64,000 nt of DNA from JAEMQF01 sp963850525 (GCA_963850525.1 CAWKLQ010000004.1:124001-188000); one strand, 5' to 3'; shown: positions 26,374 through 35,836, counted from the first letter of the stretch. Notes: a model not told the origin generated them from the letters alone. Numbers and translations are program-made.

Positions 26374-26492
26374 CCGCCTCGAGGCGCAAACACCAATTTG
26401 ATCTGTACTATGTGAAGAATAATTCACTGTTTCTGGACCTGTTGGTCCTGATCGAGACGGTGAGCGTTGTACTATTTCGTGAGGGTCAGTGA
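26374..26492 (+). pseudogene. C-terminal stub of an XrtA-system priming sugar transferase
   Basis: A short frame ending at TGA 26490-26492 reads FDLYYVKNNSLFLDLL followed by VLIETVSVVLF. This is the signature C-terminus of the polyprenyl-phosphate sugar phosphotransferases that start EPS repeat synthesis, in particular the XrtA/PEP-CTERM type (usually LQYDLYYVKNHSLFLD). An in-frame TAA at 26371 and unrelated sequence upstream show that the rest of the gene (over 400 codons) is gone. Its position just before the export-protein gene is where this gene normally sits. Confidence 0.75.
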
Positions 26493-26655
26493 CACGGGGT
26501 GGTCTGCTCAGACGCGGTGCAGGGGTCTGGGTGGGACACGCTAGGCGCTGAGGCCTGCAACGCTCAATCCCGTCAAAGCCCGTGCGGAAGCGAGAAGCGT
26601 TAGTGGCCTGGCACGGCCCGAACCGACCCGCTTGTCTGCCACACGAGGAACACAC

Positions 26656-27297
26656 ATGAAGCAAACCGGCAAGGCAGCGCAAGTCATGCGGGCCACGCGG
26701 GCCGCCTTGTTGGCCACATTGGGAGCCACTCTGTTGGTGGGCTGCGGCACGTTCAACAACTACCCGCCCGCCCCGCCCACGGTAGACACCGTGGACCACC
26801 GCTACCGCATCGGCCCGCTGGACACGCTGAACATTTTGGTGTGGCGCAACCCCGACCTGTCCGCCACCATCAGCGTGCGCCCGGACGGGCGCATCTCCAG
26901 CCCCCTGGTCGAAGACCTCATGGCCGCGGGCAGGAGCCCGGTGGACCTGGCGCGCGACATCGAGAAGACCCTGGCCAAGTTCATCCGCGAGCCCGTGGTC
27001 ACCGTCGTGGTGGGGGGGTTCCAGGGGATCTACCCTGAGCAGATCCGCATCGTGGGCGAGGCGGCCAAGCCGCAATCGGTGCCCTACCGCCAGCAGATGA
27101 CGATTCTGGACGTGATGATTGCTGCGGGAGGGCTCACCGACTTTGCTGACGGCAACGGGGCGGTGCTGGTGCGCGGCAGCGAGGGCGGCAAGCAATACAG
27201 CGTGAGGCTCAAAGACCTGCTCAAGCGGGGCGACATCTCGGCCAACGTGGCGGTCAAGCCCGGGGACATCGTGATCGTGCCGCAAAGCGTGTTCTGA
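26656..27297 (+). CDS. Polysaccharide export protein, XrtA/PEP-CTERM type (Wza-like lipoprotein)
   Basis: The start is ATG 26656 with GAGGAA upstream. The 213-residue protein has a lipoprotein signal ending LLVGCGTF (lipobox Cys about residue 31), then the poly-export domain (HRYRIGPLDTLNILVWRNPDLS, SVRPDGRIS) and an SLBB-type region (IRIVGEAAKPQSVPYRQQM, LDVMIAAGGLTDFADGNGAVL), ending VKPGDIVIVPQSVF. It would form the outer-membrane export channel of the EPS machine. It heads a tight plus-strand operon. The nearest upstream sequence is the stub of the priming transferase, so the original promoter may be lost. Confidence 0.92.
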   Translation: MKQTGKAAQVMRATRAALLATLGATLLVGCGTFNNYPPAPPTVDTVDHRYRIGPLDTLNILVWRNPDLSATISVRPDGRISSPLVEDLMAAGRSPVDLARDIEKTLAKFIREPVVTVVVGGFQGIYPEQIRIVGEAAKPQSVPYRQQMTILDVMIAAGGLTDFADGNGAVLVRGSEGGKQYSVRLKDLLKRGDISANVAVKPGDIVIVPQSVF

Positions 27298-27307
27298 GGT
27301 GAGCGCG

Positions 27308-28939
27308 ATGAAGCCTACCGCGAGCACCGGCCTGAGCCAGGCCCAGGCGGTGCTGCGCGAGCTGTGGCGCTCGCGCTGGCTGGCCCTGAGCGTGGCCTGG
27401 GGTCTGTCGGCGGTGCTGGGCGCAGCCGTGCTCACCGTCAAAGACCGCTATGAAGCCAGCGCGCGCATCTACATCGACACCCAAAGCGTGCTCAAGCCGC
27501 TGATGGCCGGGCTGGCGTTCCAGCCCAACATCGACCAGCAGTTGAGCATGCTGGCGCGCACCCTGATCAGCCGGCCCAACGTCGAAGCCCTGCGCGCCTC
27601 GCCCGAAGTGGGCTGGAACAACGCCGCCTCGCAGAACGACCCCGATCCCCGGCGGCGCGAGGCCGAGGTCGAGTCGCTGATGAGAACCATCAAGATGGCT
27701 CCCGGAGGCGCGGGCACCAACAGCTACACCCTGAGCTACCGCGACACCGACCCGCAGCGCGCGCAGCGCGTGGTGGCCCAACTGGTGAAGATGTTCGTCG
27801 CCTCCAGCAGCGACAGCAAGCGCAAGGATTCCCAGGACGCGCGCAGCTTCATCGAAGAAGAGATCCGCGAGAACGAGGCCAAGCTGGTGGCCTCGGAGGA
27901 GCGGCTCAAGGACTTCAAGCTGAAGAACTTTGGCGTCACGGGCGTGGCCGCGCAGGGCTACTTCTCGCGCATGTCCAGCCTGGCCGAAGAGGTGGACAAA
28001 CTGCGCCTGGAGTTCAACGCAGCCGAGCAATCGCGCGACGCGATCAAGCGCGAGCTCGCCAGCGAGTCGCCGCAGTTGCCCGTCACCGCACCGGCCAGCC
28101 CGGGTGCGCCTGCGGCCCCGGCGCCGCTCGTGTCGGAGTTTGAGCCGCGCCTGGACGCCGCGCGCAAGCAGCTCGACGAGTTGCTGCGCCGCTACACCGA
28201 CGAGCACCCCGACGTGGTCAGCACGCGGCGCGTCATCGCCCAGTTAGAGGTGCAAAAGCGCCAGGACCTGGAGGCGCGTGCCGAGGCGCGCGCCAAGGCC
28301 TTGGCCCTGGAGGGCCCCAAGGGACCCACCGCGATGGCCGCGGCCGCGACGAATCCGGTGTTCCAGCAGCTGCGCCTGTCCCTGACCGCGGCCGAAGCCA
28401 GCGTGGCCTCGCTGCGGGTGCGCCTGAGCACCCAGCAAGCCAAGCTCGCCGAGATCCGCGCGCTGGCCAACCGCACGCCCCAGATCGAGGCCGAGTTCAG
28501 CCAGCTCAACCGCGACTACGAGGTCATTCGCAAGAACTACGAGCAACTCGTCACCCGCCGCGAGTCGGCCTCGCTGGGGGTGAAGATCGACCAGTCCTCG
28601 CCCCTGGCGGAGTTTCGGATCATCGACCCGCCGCGCACCGCGCCCTCGGCGGTGCAGCCCAACCGGGTGAGCCTGGCAGCCTTGAGCGCGCTGCTGGCCT
28701 TGGCCGCAGGGGTGGGCGCAGCACTGCTGCGCGCCAAGCTGCGCCCGGTGGTGAGCACGCCCAAGGCCTTGCGCGAACTCTCGGGCCGCCCGGTGCTGGG
28801 CAGCGTGTCGCTGCTCATGAACCCGCAGGCCCTGCGCGCCCAGCGCGCGGGCAACTTCGGCCTGGCCGCGGGGGCGGGCAGCCTGATGCTGGCCCAGCTC
28901 GGCTGGGTTGTCTGGGTGGCCTCGCAGGTCAAGATCTAG
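27308..28939 (+). CDS. EpsF-like chain-length determinant (XrtA type)
   Basis: This 543-residue inner-membrane protein is of the Wzz/BcsQ-adapter class. A first membrane helix follows the N-terminus (LALSVAWGLSAVLGAAVLTV). The periplasmic part has the Wzz start YEASARIYIDTQSVLKPLM and long coiled coils (EEEIRENEAKLVASEERLKD; later QAKLAEIRALANRTPQIEAE). A second helix is near ALSALLALAAGVGAALL and another hydrophobic segment ends the protein. It partners the autokinase downstream to set polymer length. ATG 27308 is chosen over an upstream GTG because AGGTGAGCG precedes it at good distance. Confidence 0.9.
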   Translation: MKPTASTGLSQAQAVLRELWRSRWLALSVAWGLSAVLGAAVLTVKDRYEASARIYIDTQSVLKPLMAGLAFQPNIDQQLSMLARTLISRPNVEALRASPEVGWNNAASQNDPDPRRREAEVESLMRTIKMAPGGAGTNSYTLSYRDTDPQRAQRVVAQLVKMFVASSSDSKRKDSQDARSFIEEEIRENEAKLVASEERLKDFKLKNFGVTGVAAQGYFSRMSSLAEEVDKLRLEFNAAEQSRDAIKRELASESPQLPVTAPASPGAPAAPAPLVSEFEPRLDAARKQLDELLRRYTDEHPDVVSTRRVIAQLEVQKRQDLEARAEARAKALALEGPKGPTAMAAAATNPVFQQLRLSLTAAEASVASLRVRLSTQQAKLAEIRALANRTPQIEAEFSQLNRDYEVIRKNYEQLVTRRESASLGVKIDQSSPLAEFRIIDPPRTAPSAVQPNRVSLAALSALLALAAGVGAALLRAKLRPVVSTPKALRELSGRPVLGSVSLLMNPQALRAQRAGNFGLAAGAGSLMLAQLGWVVWVASQVKI

Positions 28940-28973
28940 CCGCACGGCCCCACGGGAACTGAAGAGTCCAGAC

Positions 28974-30026
28974 ATGAGCATCATCGAACAAGCCACGCGG
29001 CGCCTGGAAGAACTCAAGCGCGCCGGCGTGGAGGTGGCCTGGGAGCCTGCGCCCCCCTCTGCACGCACCCCTGCGGCCCCCGCCTCCACCACACCCACCG
29101 CCGCGCCCGGGCGCAACAGCGTACCGCTGCACGAGCAGGGCTACTCGCTGGACCTGGACGAAGACCCGCCGTCCAGTGACTTCGGTGCCGGTGCGCCCTC
29201 CAGCGCGCGCGGGCGCGCGGCAGGCAGCGTGGCAGCCCACGCCCTGGTGCGTGTGGGCCTGCGCCAGTCCAAGAGCGTGGAGCTGGACCTGATGAGCCTG
29301 GCCGAGCAGGGTTATTTGGTGCCCGGGGCGGCGCGCTCGGTGCTGGTGGATGAGTTTCGGGGGATCAAGCAGCCGCTGCTGAAGAACGCGCGCGCCCAGG
29401 CCGAAGCGCAAAGCGGAACACAAAGCGCGGCGCCGGATACAGCCGCCAGCCACGCCAACCTGATCATGGTCACCAGCGCCCTGGCCGGGGAGGGCAAGAC
29501 CTTCTGCGCGCTGAATCTGGCGCTGTCCATCGCCTCGGAGGTCGACGCCTCGGTGCTGCTGGTGGACGCCGATGTGCTGCGCCCCTCGGTGATGACGCGC
29601 CTGGGCGTGCAGGGCCACCACAAGGGGCTGCTCGATCTGCTGTCGGACACGACGCTGGAACTCCCCGAGCTGATCCTCAAGACGAACATCCCCAAGCTGT
29701 CGGTGCTGCCGGCCGGCGCCCCCACGAGCCACTCCACGGAGTTGCTGGCCAGCGATGCGCTGCGCGAGCTGCTGCACGAGATCGCCACGCGCTACCCCGA
29801 GCGCATCGTGATATTTGATTCGCCCCCGCTGCTGTCCACCACCGAGTCCAGAGTGCTGGCCGCGCGCATGGGCCAGATCCTCATGGTGGTGGGCGCCGAC
29901 CACACCCAGACCCTGGACCTGGCACAGGCCTACACCGCGCTCGAACACTGCCCCATCGTGCTCAGCGTACTCAACCGCTCCAATACCGACTCCGATCATC
30001 GCCACTATGGCTATCACGCGGATTGA
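28974..30026 (+). CDS. XrtA-associated tyrosine autokinase
   Basis: The 350-residue protein has a variable N-terminal part with a Pro/Ala-rich tract, then a BY-kinase/ParA-like domain: VTSALAGEGKTFCALNLALS (Walker A), SVLLVDADVLRPSV (Walker A' region), and IVIFDSPPLLSTTE (Walker B region). It ends in HHYGYHAD and has only one or two terminal tyrosines rather than a long Tyr cluster. It is expected to act with the chain-length protein upstream to control EPS polymerisation. The gene follows 34 bases after that gene. Confidence 0.9.
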   Translation: MSIIEQATRRLEELKRAGVEVAWEPAPPSARTPAAPASTTPTAAPGRNSVPLHEQGYSLDLDEDPPSSDFGAGAPSSARGRAAGSVAAHALVRVGLRQSKSVELDLMSLAEQGYLVPGAARSVLVDEFRGIKQPLLKNARAQAEAQSGTQSAAPDTAASHANLIMVTSALAGEGKTFCALNLALSIASEVDASVLLVDADVLRPSVMTRLGVQGHHKGLLDLLSDTTLELPELILKTNIPKLSVLPAGAPTSHSTELLASDALRELLHEIATRYPERIVIFDSPPLLSTTESRVLAARMGQILMVVGADHTQTLDLAQAYTALEHCPIVLSVLNRSNTDSDHRHYGYHAD

Positions 30027-30027
30027 G

Positions 30028-31542
30028 ATGGGTCGGTGGTTTGCGGTCTTGGCGATTTGCCAGTGCGCGACGACGCTTGCGACGGCTCAGACCTGGCGGG
30101 TCGAGCCGTCGGCAAGAGCAATGGTGACGGCCACGAACAACAGCGGATTTGCCAATTCGCAGGATTCAGGCGGCGATGTCGTTCTTGAAGTCGTTCCCCG
30201 CATCTCGTTGATGGGGCGCGGTGCGCGGTTCAAGGTCGATGGATCTGTCGAAGCGGACTGGTTGAGCTACGCACGCAACACGGTCCCAAACGAATTCGTT
30301 CCGAAAGCAAGCCTTACGGCGAACGTCAACGCCGTCGAGCGCTGGGTGTATCTGGACGCAGGCGCGCAGTTCGAGCAGGCCACGGCCAACCCCTTCTCTG
30401 CCGCGTCAACTGCAACCCTGCCCTCGGCGCGTCAGCAAGCGACGCAATACCGCCTGAGCCCCTATCTCGATCACGCGTTTTCACCCACGGTTTCCCTGCT
30501 TTATCGGAATGACAATGTGTGGACCCGCGTCCTGAGCGATCTCTCGTCTTCTGCAACGCGCACGACGACGGAACGGCATGGCCACTCGCTCGCCTTCACG
30601 CAACAACCCATTCCCTTGGGCTATGCGCTGGAAGCAAACCAAGAAACGACGGACTATTCAGGAACTGAAAATTCGACGGTCGAATTGTCGAGCGCGCGCG
30701 TTGTCTTGACCTACGCCGTTGATCCGACCTTGATCTTGGGGGGCGTTGCAGGTGCGGAGCGAAATCAGATTGCGGCCTCCACGAGCACCGACACAATCCG
30801 CGGCATGCGGGTGCGCTGGCGTCCCAGCGAGCGCTCCGAGCTCGAGGCGAGCGCGGAAAGACGCTTCTTTGGCAACGGATGGGCCGTGACTTGGTCGCAT
30901 CGATCGCCCTTCGTGGCGATGAACCTCAATCTGGCAAAACAACCCGCATCTCAGCCATCTTCAATATTCTTGACGAACACCAGCGGCGACCTTAGAGAGC
31001 TCATCGATCAGGCTTACACGACCCGGTTCCCCAATCCGACAGAGCGCGCTGCAGTCGTGGACGCAGCGATCGCCAACCTCGGTGCAACGGCGAACACGAC
31101 GGGTCCGATTGCGGTTTTCTCGGACTACGCACAACTGGAGCGGCGCGCGGCGCTTTCGGTCGCCTTTCTCAGTCCGCTCTCAGTGCTCACGTTTCAGCTG
31201 TTCGCCGTCGAGTCGACCCAGTTGCAACGCCCGGATGCACCCGCCCTGCCATTGCCCCCCCTCAATGCCGACAACACCCAGATCGGCGGCTCCGTGACGA
31301 TGAATCGCCGATTGACGTCAACTCTGGCCGTCGAAGGGGTGCTCAGTGGCGTGAAGATCGAAGGTCTCGGGTCCTCGGTCGGTCAAGCGAGCAGCACCAA
31401 ATCGGCGAAGCTGTCGGCCATCCAGCAGCTCAGCCCCAAGACCCGGCTCATCGCCGGAGCGCGCCGTCAGCTCTCGAATTCGAATGTCGTCCTACCCGCC
31501 CAGGAGACCGCGGCCTTCTTTGGGATAGAACACAAATTTTGA
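30028..31542 (+). CDS. XrtA/PEP-CTERM-associated outer-membrane beta-barrel protein
   Basis: The start is ATG 30028, right after the kinase stop (TGAG ATG). The 504-residue product has a signal peptide (WFAVLAICQCATTLATAQ) and then alternating-polarity segments typical of an outer-membrane barrel, ending with F (FFGIEHKF), the usual last residue of such proteins. Family members occur in XrtA EPS operons between the kinase and the ATPase genes, exactly as here, and are thought to aid export. Function is inferred from position and topology. Confidence 0.82.
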   Translation: MGRWFAVLAICQCATTLATAQTWRVEPSARAMVTATNNSGFANSQDSGGDVVLEVVPRISLMGRGARFKVDGSVEADWLSYARNTVPNEFVPKASLTANVNAVERWVYLDAGAQFEQATANPFSAASTATLPSARQQATQYRLSPYLDHAFSPTVSLLYRNDNVWTRVLSDLSSSATRTTTERHGHSLAFTQQPIPLGYALEANQETTDYSGTENSTVELSSARVVLTYAVDPTLILGGVAGAERNQIAASTSTDTIRGMRVRWRPSERSELEASAERRFFGNGWAVTWSHRSPFVAMNLNLAKQPASQPSSIFLTNTSGDLRELIDQAYTTRFPNPTERAAVVDAAIANLGATANTTGPIAVFSDYAQLERRAALSVAFLSPLSVLTFQLFAVESTQLQRPDAPALPLPPLNADNTQIGGSVTMNRRLTSTLAVEGVLSGVKIEGLGSSVGQASSTKSAKLSAIQQLSPKTRLIAGARRQLSNSNVVLPAQETAAFFGIEHKF

Positions 31543-31548
31543 CCAGCC

Positions 31549-33816
31549 ATGTACGAGTCACATTTCGGATTCACCGGTTCTCCGTTTCAGCTCAACCCCG
31601 ACCCGGCGTTCTACTTCGACAGCAAGGGGCACAGCAGTGCGCTTGCCTACTTGAAGTTTGGCGCCCATCAGGGGGAAGGATTCATCGTTGTCACCGGGGA
31701 CATCGGCGCAGGCAAGACGACGCTCGTGCGCACACTTCTCGACGGGCTGGATCCGAAGCAGGTCGTCGCGGCGCAAGTGGTCAGCACGCAGCTTGAATCG
31801 AGTGAGCTGCTGCAAGCCATCCTGATGGCCTTTGGGGTTCGCTGTGGCAGCGCCTCGAAGGCCCATCTCATCGCCAGCCTCGAGGGGTTCCTGATGACGT
31901 TGGCCGCCAAGGGCCAGCGCGCGCTGCTGATCATCGACGAGGCGCAAAACCTCAAGCACGAGGCTGTCGAGGAGTTGCGCATGCTCTCCAATTTCCAGTT
32001 GGGCAGTTACGGCCTGCTGCAGAGTTTCCTCGTCGGCCAGCCCGAATTGCGCACGCTCCTCCAATCCAAGTCAATGGAGCAACTGCGGCAACGCGTCATC
32101 GCTTCGTGCCACCTGGGTCCGCTGGCCCCAGCCGAAACCCGCGCCTACGTCGAGCACCGCTTGCGCCGCGTCGGGTGGGCCGGACAGCGGCCCGCCTTCG
32201 CCCCCAGCAGCTTCGAGAGTGTGCATCGTTGGACTGGCGGCGTGCCGCGCAAAATCAATCGCCTGTGCAACCGGATGCTGCTCGGCGCTTTCCTCACCGG
32301 CGCGAAATCCATCAGCCCGCAACTGGTCGACGCGACGGCCGCCGAACTGCGCGATGAAATCAGCGAGCCGCATGCGCTGGTCACACCCGAGGATGACATC
32401 GTCGCGGCTGCGGCCGTCGCAACGTCCTTGCCACAGGAGATCGCACCCGTTCCGCCTGCACAACCGCAGCCCGCGGCATCAGTGCCGGTCACCGATGCCG
32501 CCGTCCAGGCGCAGAAGCTGGGCTCGAGCGCTGTCGAACCTGCGCCGTCGCTCGAAAGCAAACCCGTGCGGGTACGCCCTGAGTCGACGCGCCGCAGCCA
32601 TCGGGCCGGCACGCTTGTTCGGCCGTTGCTTTGTCTTGTCGATTCACCCACCGACTATCTGCTTGCGGGCACGCTGCAAGACGTCTTCCAGGGCTTCCCG
32701 AGTTTGCCTGCAGTGGTCGCGGTGCACTTGGGGTTCGAGCCGGATATCTGCACAGAGGAACTCGAAAGTCGCGCCCTGCCGTTGCCGGCAGCCGGTCTTC
32801 ATCTCGGCGTCGGCAGCGGCGGATTTGCGACGCGCGCGTCGAGCGTTCTCGATGCCCTGAACCGCGTGATTGACGACTTCGACCCTTGCGCTGTGGTCGT
32901 GCTCGGCAGTTCCGACGACGATCTTGCGTGCTCATTGCTGGCCCACAAGCGGGGTCTGCGGCTGATGCGCCTGGGGTCCGGGCGGCGCGACAGCCGCGGC
33001 GCGGCGGGCAGCCAGGTCAATGCAGTCTTGATCGAACGCGTCGTGGATCTGCACTTCACCGAGTCCACCGAGTCCTTCTATGCCCTCTTCCGTGAGGGAA
33101 TTCGGCTGGACCGGGTACGCAGCGTGGGCGATCTGACGAAGGAGATGTTCGAGCACGCTCTGACGATCATCGATTCACGACCTGCTGCTCCGCAAGCCGG
33201 GACGCCTGCAAGCGGCGTGGCCTTTGGGTTGGTGCGGGCCGAGCTGGACGCCCTGCCGGGGAACGGGGCGGCGGTGCAGGAGATCGTCGACCTGCTGCGC
33301 GCCTATGCCAAGGAACTCCCGCTGGTCTGGGTTGCGCGAGCCGGCCTCTTTGAGCATCTGCGTGAATCTGCCCATGGCGCGGAGCTGAAGCGATCCGGGG
33401 TCACGATCGTGCAAGATCAAGGGTACTTGGCGACCTTGGCCTTGCTGCGTCGGTCGCGCTGCCTGCTTGCGCTGGAGGAGGATGGCGCGCTGATGGAGGA
33501 CGCCCGCGCGCTGCATCTTCCCACCATGCTGATTGCAATTGACGCCCCCACCGAAGCGACTGCAGTGGTTGCACCTGAGTCATCGATCGATTCCGGCGCG
33601 TCGCATGCCCGATTGCGCCTGGCAAGGCTCCTGGCAGAAGGCTCGCCACGGACGGACACGCCCGAATACTGGCACGTCGGGACCGCGTCACGAATCGCCG
33701 GTCAGCTCGTGAGTTGGCTGCCCAAGGCAAGTTCCAGGCAACCCAACGAGCCCGCTCCGACCACCTCGCGCGACTCCCCAGCCGAAACAAGCTTGGTCGC
33801 CGAGTCGGCGAGTTGA
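31549..33816 (+). CDS. XrtA-associated ATPase fused to a degenerate UDP-GlcNAc 2-epimerase-like domain
   Basis: The 755-residue protein has two parts. Residues 1-275 are the ExeA/TIGR03015-like AAA ATPase: MYESHFGFTGSPFQLNPDP, Walker A GDIGAGKTT (50-58), Walker B LLIIDEAQNL. After a Pro/Ala-rich linker (about 280-355), residues 360-735 follow the WecB epimerase fold, recognisable by VVDLHFTESTESFYALFREG and VRSVGDLTKEMFEHAL. The WecB catalytic positions are changed: the EAGLRT block reads GSGRRDSR, the PEEINR block reads GSQVNAVL, and the TLHRPSN block reads GLVRAEL. The domain is thus unlikely to epimerise sugars and may bind one. The gene follows six bases after the outer-membrane protein. 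Confidence 0.85.
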   Translation: MYESHFGFTGSPFQLNPDPAFYFDSKGHSSALAYLKFGAHQGEGFIVVTGDIGAGKTTLVRTLLDGLDPKQVVAAQVVSTQLESSELLQAILMAFGVRCGSASKAHLIASLEGFLMTLAAKGQRALLIIDEAQNLKHEAVEELRMLSNFQLGSYGLLQSFLVGQPELRTLLQSKSMEQLRQRVIASCHLGPLAPAETRAYVEHRLRRVGWAGQRPAFAPSSFESVHRWTGGVPRKINRLCNRMLLGAFLTGAKSISPQLVDATAAELRDEISEPHALVTPEDDIVAAAAVATSLPQEIAPVPPAQPQPAASVPVTDAAVQAQKLGSSAVEPAPSLESKPVRVRPESTRRSHRAGTLVRPLLCLVDSPTDYLLAGTLQDVFQGFPSLPAVVAVHLGFEPDICTEELESRALPLPAAGLHLGVGSGGFATRASSVLDALNRVIDDFDPCAVVVLGSSDDDLACSLLAHKRGLRLMRLGSGRRDSRGAAGSQVNAVLIERVVDLHFTESTESFYALFREGIRLDRVRSVGDLTKEMFEHALTIIDSRPAAPQAGTPASGVAFGLVRAELDALPGNGAAVQEIVDLLRAYAKELPLVWVARAGLFEHLRESAHGAELKRSGVTIVQDQGYLATLALLRRSRCLLALEEDGALMEDARALHLPTMLIAIDAPTEATAVVAPESSIDSGASHARLRLARLLAEGSPRTDTPEYWHVGTASRIAGQLVSWLPKASSRQPNEPAPTTSRDSPAETSLVAESAS

Positions 33817-33851
33817 TCGCTCGGCTTGGCGCTGTCGATCGATCAGTCACG

Positions 33852-34631
33852 ATGAACCAGAAATTCACCGTCCTCATGTACCACGGTGTCGCGGATGAGC
33901 GTGGCAGTTGCCCCGGTGCGGACCCTCACTACTGTGTTTCGGCAAGGCAGTTCGCAGCCCACTTGAAACAGGTCGAGGCAGCCGGGCAGCGCTGCGTCAG
34001 CGTGGCCAGCCTGCTGAACGCGAACCCGCTGTCGGATCACGCGGTGGCGGTGACGTTCGACGACGGTCATGCGAGCAATCTGGCCGCCGCCGAGCTGCTC
34101 GCCAAGGCGGACGGCAGCGCCGACTTTTTCGTCAACCCGAGCACCGTGGGTTCGCCTCACTTCCTGAACTGGAGCGCGCTGCGCGAGATGGCCAGCCTCG
34201 GGATGTCGATCCAGTCGCACGGATTTCATCACCGCTATCTCGACGAGCTGACGCCCCAGGAGGTGAAGGCCGAACTGGTCGATTCGAAGCGAGCGATCGA
34301 AGATCACCTGGGTTCGCCCGTCACGGTCTTCGCGCCACCTGGGGGCAGGCTTTCGCCTGACCTCGCCCAAGTCGCCTTCGAGTCGGGCTACGCCGCGGTG
34401 TGCTCGTCGCGCGTCGGTCTGTGGCGCTTCGGCGCTGAAGTCTGGGATATACCGCGGCTTGCCGTCTTGCGTTCGACGGCGGAGGGTCAATTCGCTCGTT
34501 GGATTCTCCAGGATCCGCTCGAAATATTCGGTAGACGCGCGCGGTATGTGATCTTGAACAGTGCGAAGAGACTGCTCGGCAACCGGGGTTACGAGCGCTT
34601 GCGGCACGGTTTGCTGCGCGGTACCGGTTGA
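33852..34631 (+). CDS. Polysaccharide deacetylase (CE4/NodB type)
   Basis: This 259-residue protein starts at ATG 33852 (MNQKFTVLMYHGVADERG). CE4 motifs are present: VTFDDGHASN (catalytic Asp and metal Asp), SIQSHGFHH (the HxxxH metal motif), and FAPPGGRLSPD. No signal peptide is seen, so it may act on lipid-linked repeat units at the cytoplasmic face or be exported another way. It follows the ATPase-epimerase fusion by 36 bases. Deacetylases of this kind are regular members of XrtA EPS operons. Confidence 0.88.
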   Translation: MNQKFTVLMYHGVADERGSCPGADPHYCVSARQFAAHLKQVEAAGQRCVSVASLLNANPLSDHAVAVTFDDGHASNLAAAELLAKADGSADFFVNPSTVGSPHFLNWSALREMASLGMSIQSHGFHHRYLDELTPQEVKAELVDSKRAIEDHLGSPVTVFAPPGGRLSPDLAQVAFESGYAAVCSSRVGLWRFGAEVWDIPRLAVLRSTAEGQFARWILQDPLEIFGRRARYVILNSAKRLLGNRGYERLRHGLLRGTG

Positions 34632-34653
34632 AGCGAGCCCTCTTGAGCGATCC

Positions 34654-35799
34654 ATGAGCGAATTCGTCTGTGCCGCCTCACTGGCCATGCTGGCCTACAC
34701 CTTCGCGGGCTATCCGCTGCTGATTGCCTTGTGGGCCCGGCTTCGGCCGCGGCCAGCGGTTCGCGGCTCAGCCCAACCCTCGGTGGCCATCATCGTGGTG
34801 GCCTACAACGAAGAAGCGCGGATCAGGAACAAGATTGAAACCTGCCTTGCCCAAGACTACCCATCGGATCGATTTCGCATTGTCATCGCTTCCGATGGCT
34901 CGACCGACGGCACGGCGGATATCGTTCGTTCCTACACCGGGCAACGAGTCAGCCTTCTGGCCTTCCATGCCCGACGCGGAAAGGCAGCCTGCCTGAACGA
35001 TGCAGTCACCTCATGCAAGGAAGAAATACTGGTCCTCACTGACGCACGACAAGCTTTGAACGCCTGCGCGGTGCGCTCGCTGCTGGAGAACTTTGCAGAT
35101 CCGAAGGTCGGCGCCGTGAGTGGCGAACTCGTCTTCGTGAATCCCAATATGTCCGGGTTCGCCCAAGGGGTCGATGCGTATTGGCGCTATGAGAAGTTCA
35201 TTCGTCAGTGCGAGGCCAGAGTCCATTCAGCCCCAGGCGTGACAGGCGCCCTCTACGCAATCCGCCGGGATTGCTTTCATGCAATTCCGTCTGCAACGAT
35301 TCTGGACGACGTCGCAATTCCGATGCTCGCCATTCGAGCGGGCTATCGCGTGGTCTACGAATCGCGCGCCCATGCGCTTGATCTCGCTTCGCAGGCCCCA
35401 GCCGAGGAGAAAGTTCGAAAGGTTCGCACTCTCGCTGGGAACTTCCAACTGCTGGCGTTGATGCCATGGCTACTCGTCCCGGTTGTGAACCCCATTTTCA
35501 TTCAGTACGTTTCACATAAGGTGATGAGGCTGCTCGCCCCTTTCGCGATGCTCAGCCTGCTTCTGAGCAGCTTTGCGCTTGCGGCGGAATCTTATACCTT
35601 TGCATTCATCGTGGCGCTTCAAGTACTGGCTTATGCATCACCTTTCATGGTCGCTCTACAGCCCAGGCTGGGCCGACTGCGACTGTTGAAAATAGCCAGT
35701 GCCTTCGTGCTGCTCAACTGGTATTCAGTGCTTGGGTTTTACCAGTTCGCAAGCGGGCGCAGCGCCCATCTGTGGCAAACACGCTCGCCTCGATCCTAG
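34654..35799 (+). CDS. Family 2 glycosyltransferase, membrane-bound (processive type)
   Basis: The 381-residue protein has an N-terminal membrane helix (LAMLAYTFAGYPLLIAL), the GT2 catalytic domain (VAIIVVAYNEEARI, IVIASDGSTDGTAD, ILVLTDARQ with the DxD-like Asp, a GEL/QVDAYWRYEKFIR region), and three C-terminal helices. The layout resembles IcaA/PgaC-like and other polysaccharide synthases. The start is ATG 34654. It is the last intact gene of the operon before the IS island. Base composition is somewhat more AT-rich than the genes before it. Confidence 0.87.
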   Translation: MSEFVCAASLAMLAYTFAGYPLLIALWARLRPRPAVRGSAQPSVAIIVVAYNEEARIRNKIETCLAQDYPSDRFRIVIASDGSTDGTADIVRSYTGQRVSLLAFHARRGKAACLNDAVTSCKEEILVLTDARQALNACAVRSLLENFADPKVGAVSGELVFVNPNMSGFAQGVDAYWRYEKFIRQCEARVHSAPGVTGALYAIRRDCFHAIPSATILDDVAIPMLAIRAGYRVVYESRAHALDLASQAPAEEKVRKVRTLAGNFQLLALMPWLLVPVVNPIFIQYVSHKVMRLLAPFAMLSLLLSSFALAAESYTFAFIVALQVLAYASPFMVALQPRLGRLRLLKIASAFVLLNWYSVLGFYQFASGRSAHLWQTRSPRS

Positions 35800-35836
35800 A
35801 ACCCACGCCGCCAAAGCGTACCTGTGAGTAGCTCCT

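Noticed and set aside
26593..26640. Possible sigma-54 promoter before the export-protein gene
   Set aside because: A TGGCACG matches the -24 element well, but the -12 position reads GAAC instead of TTGC at the required distance.
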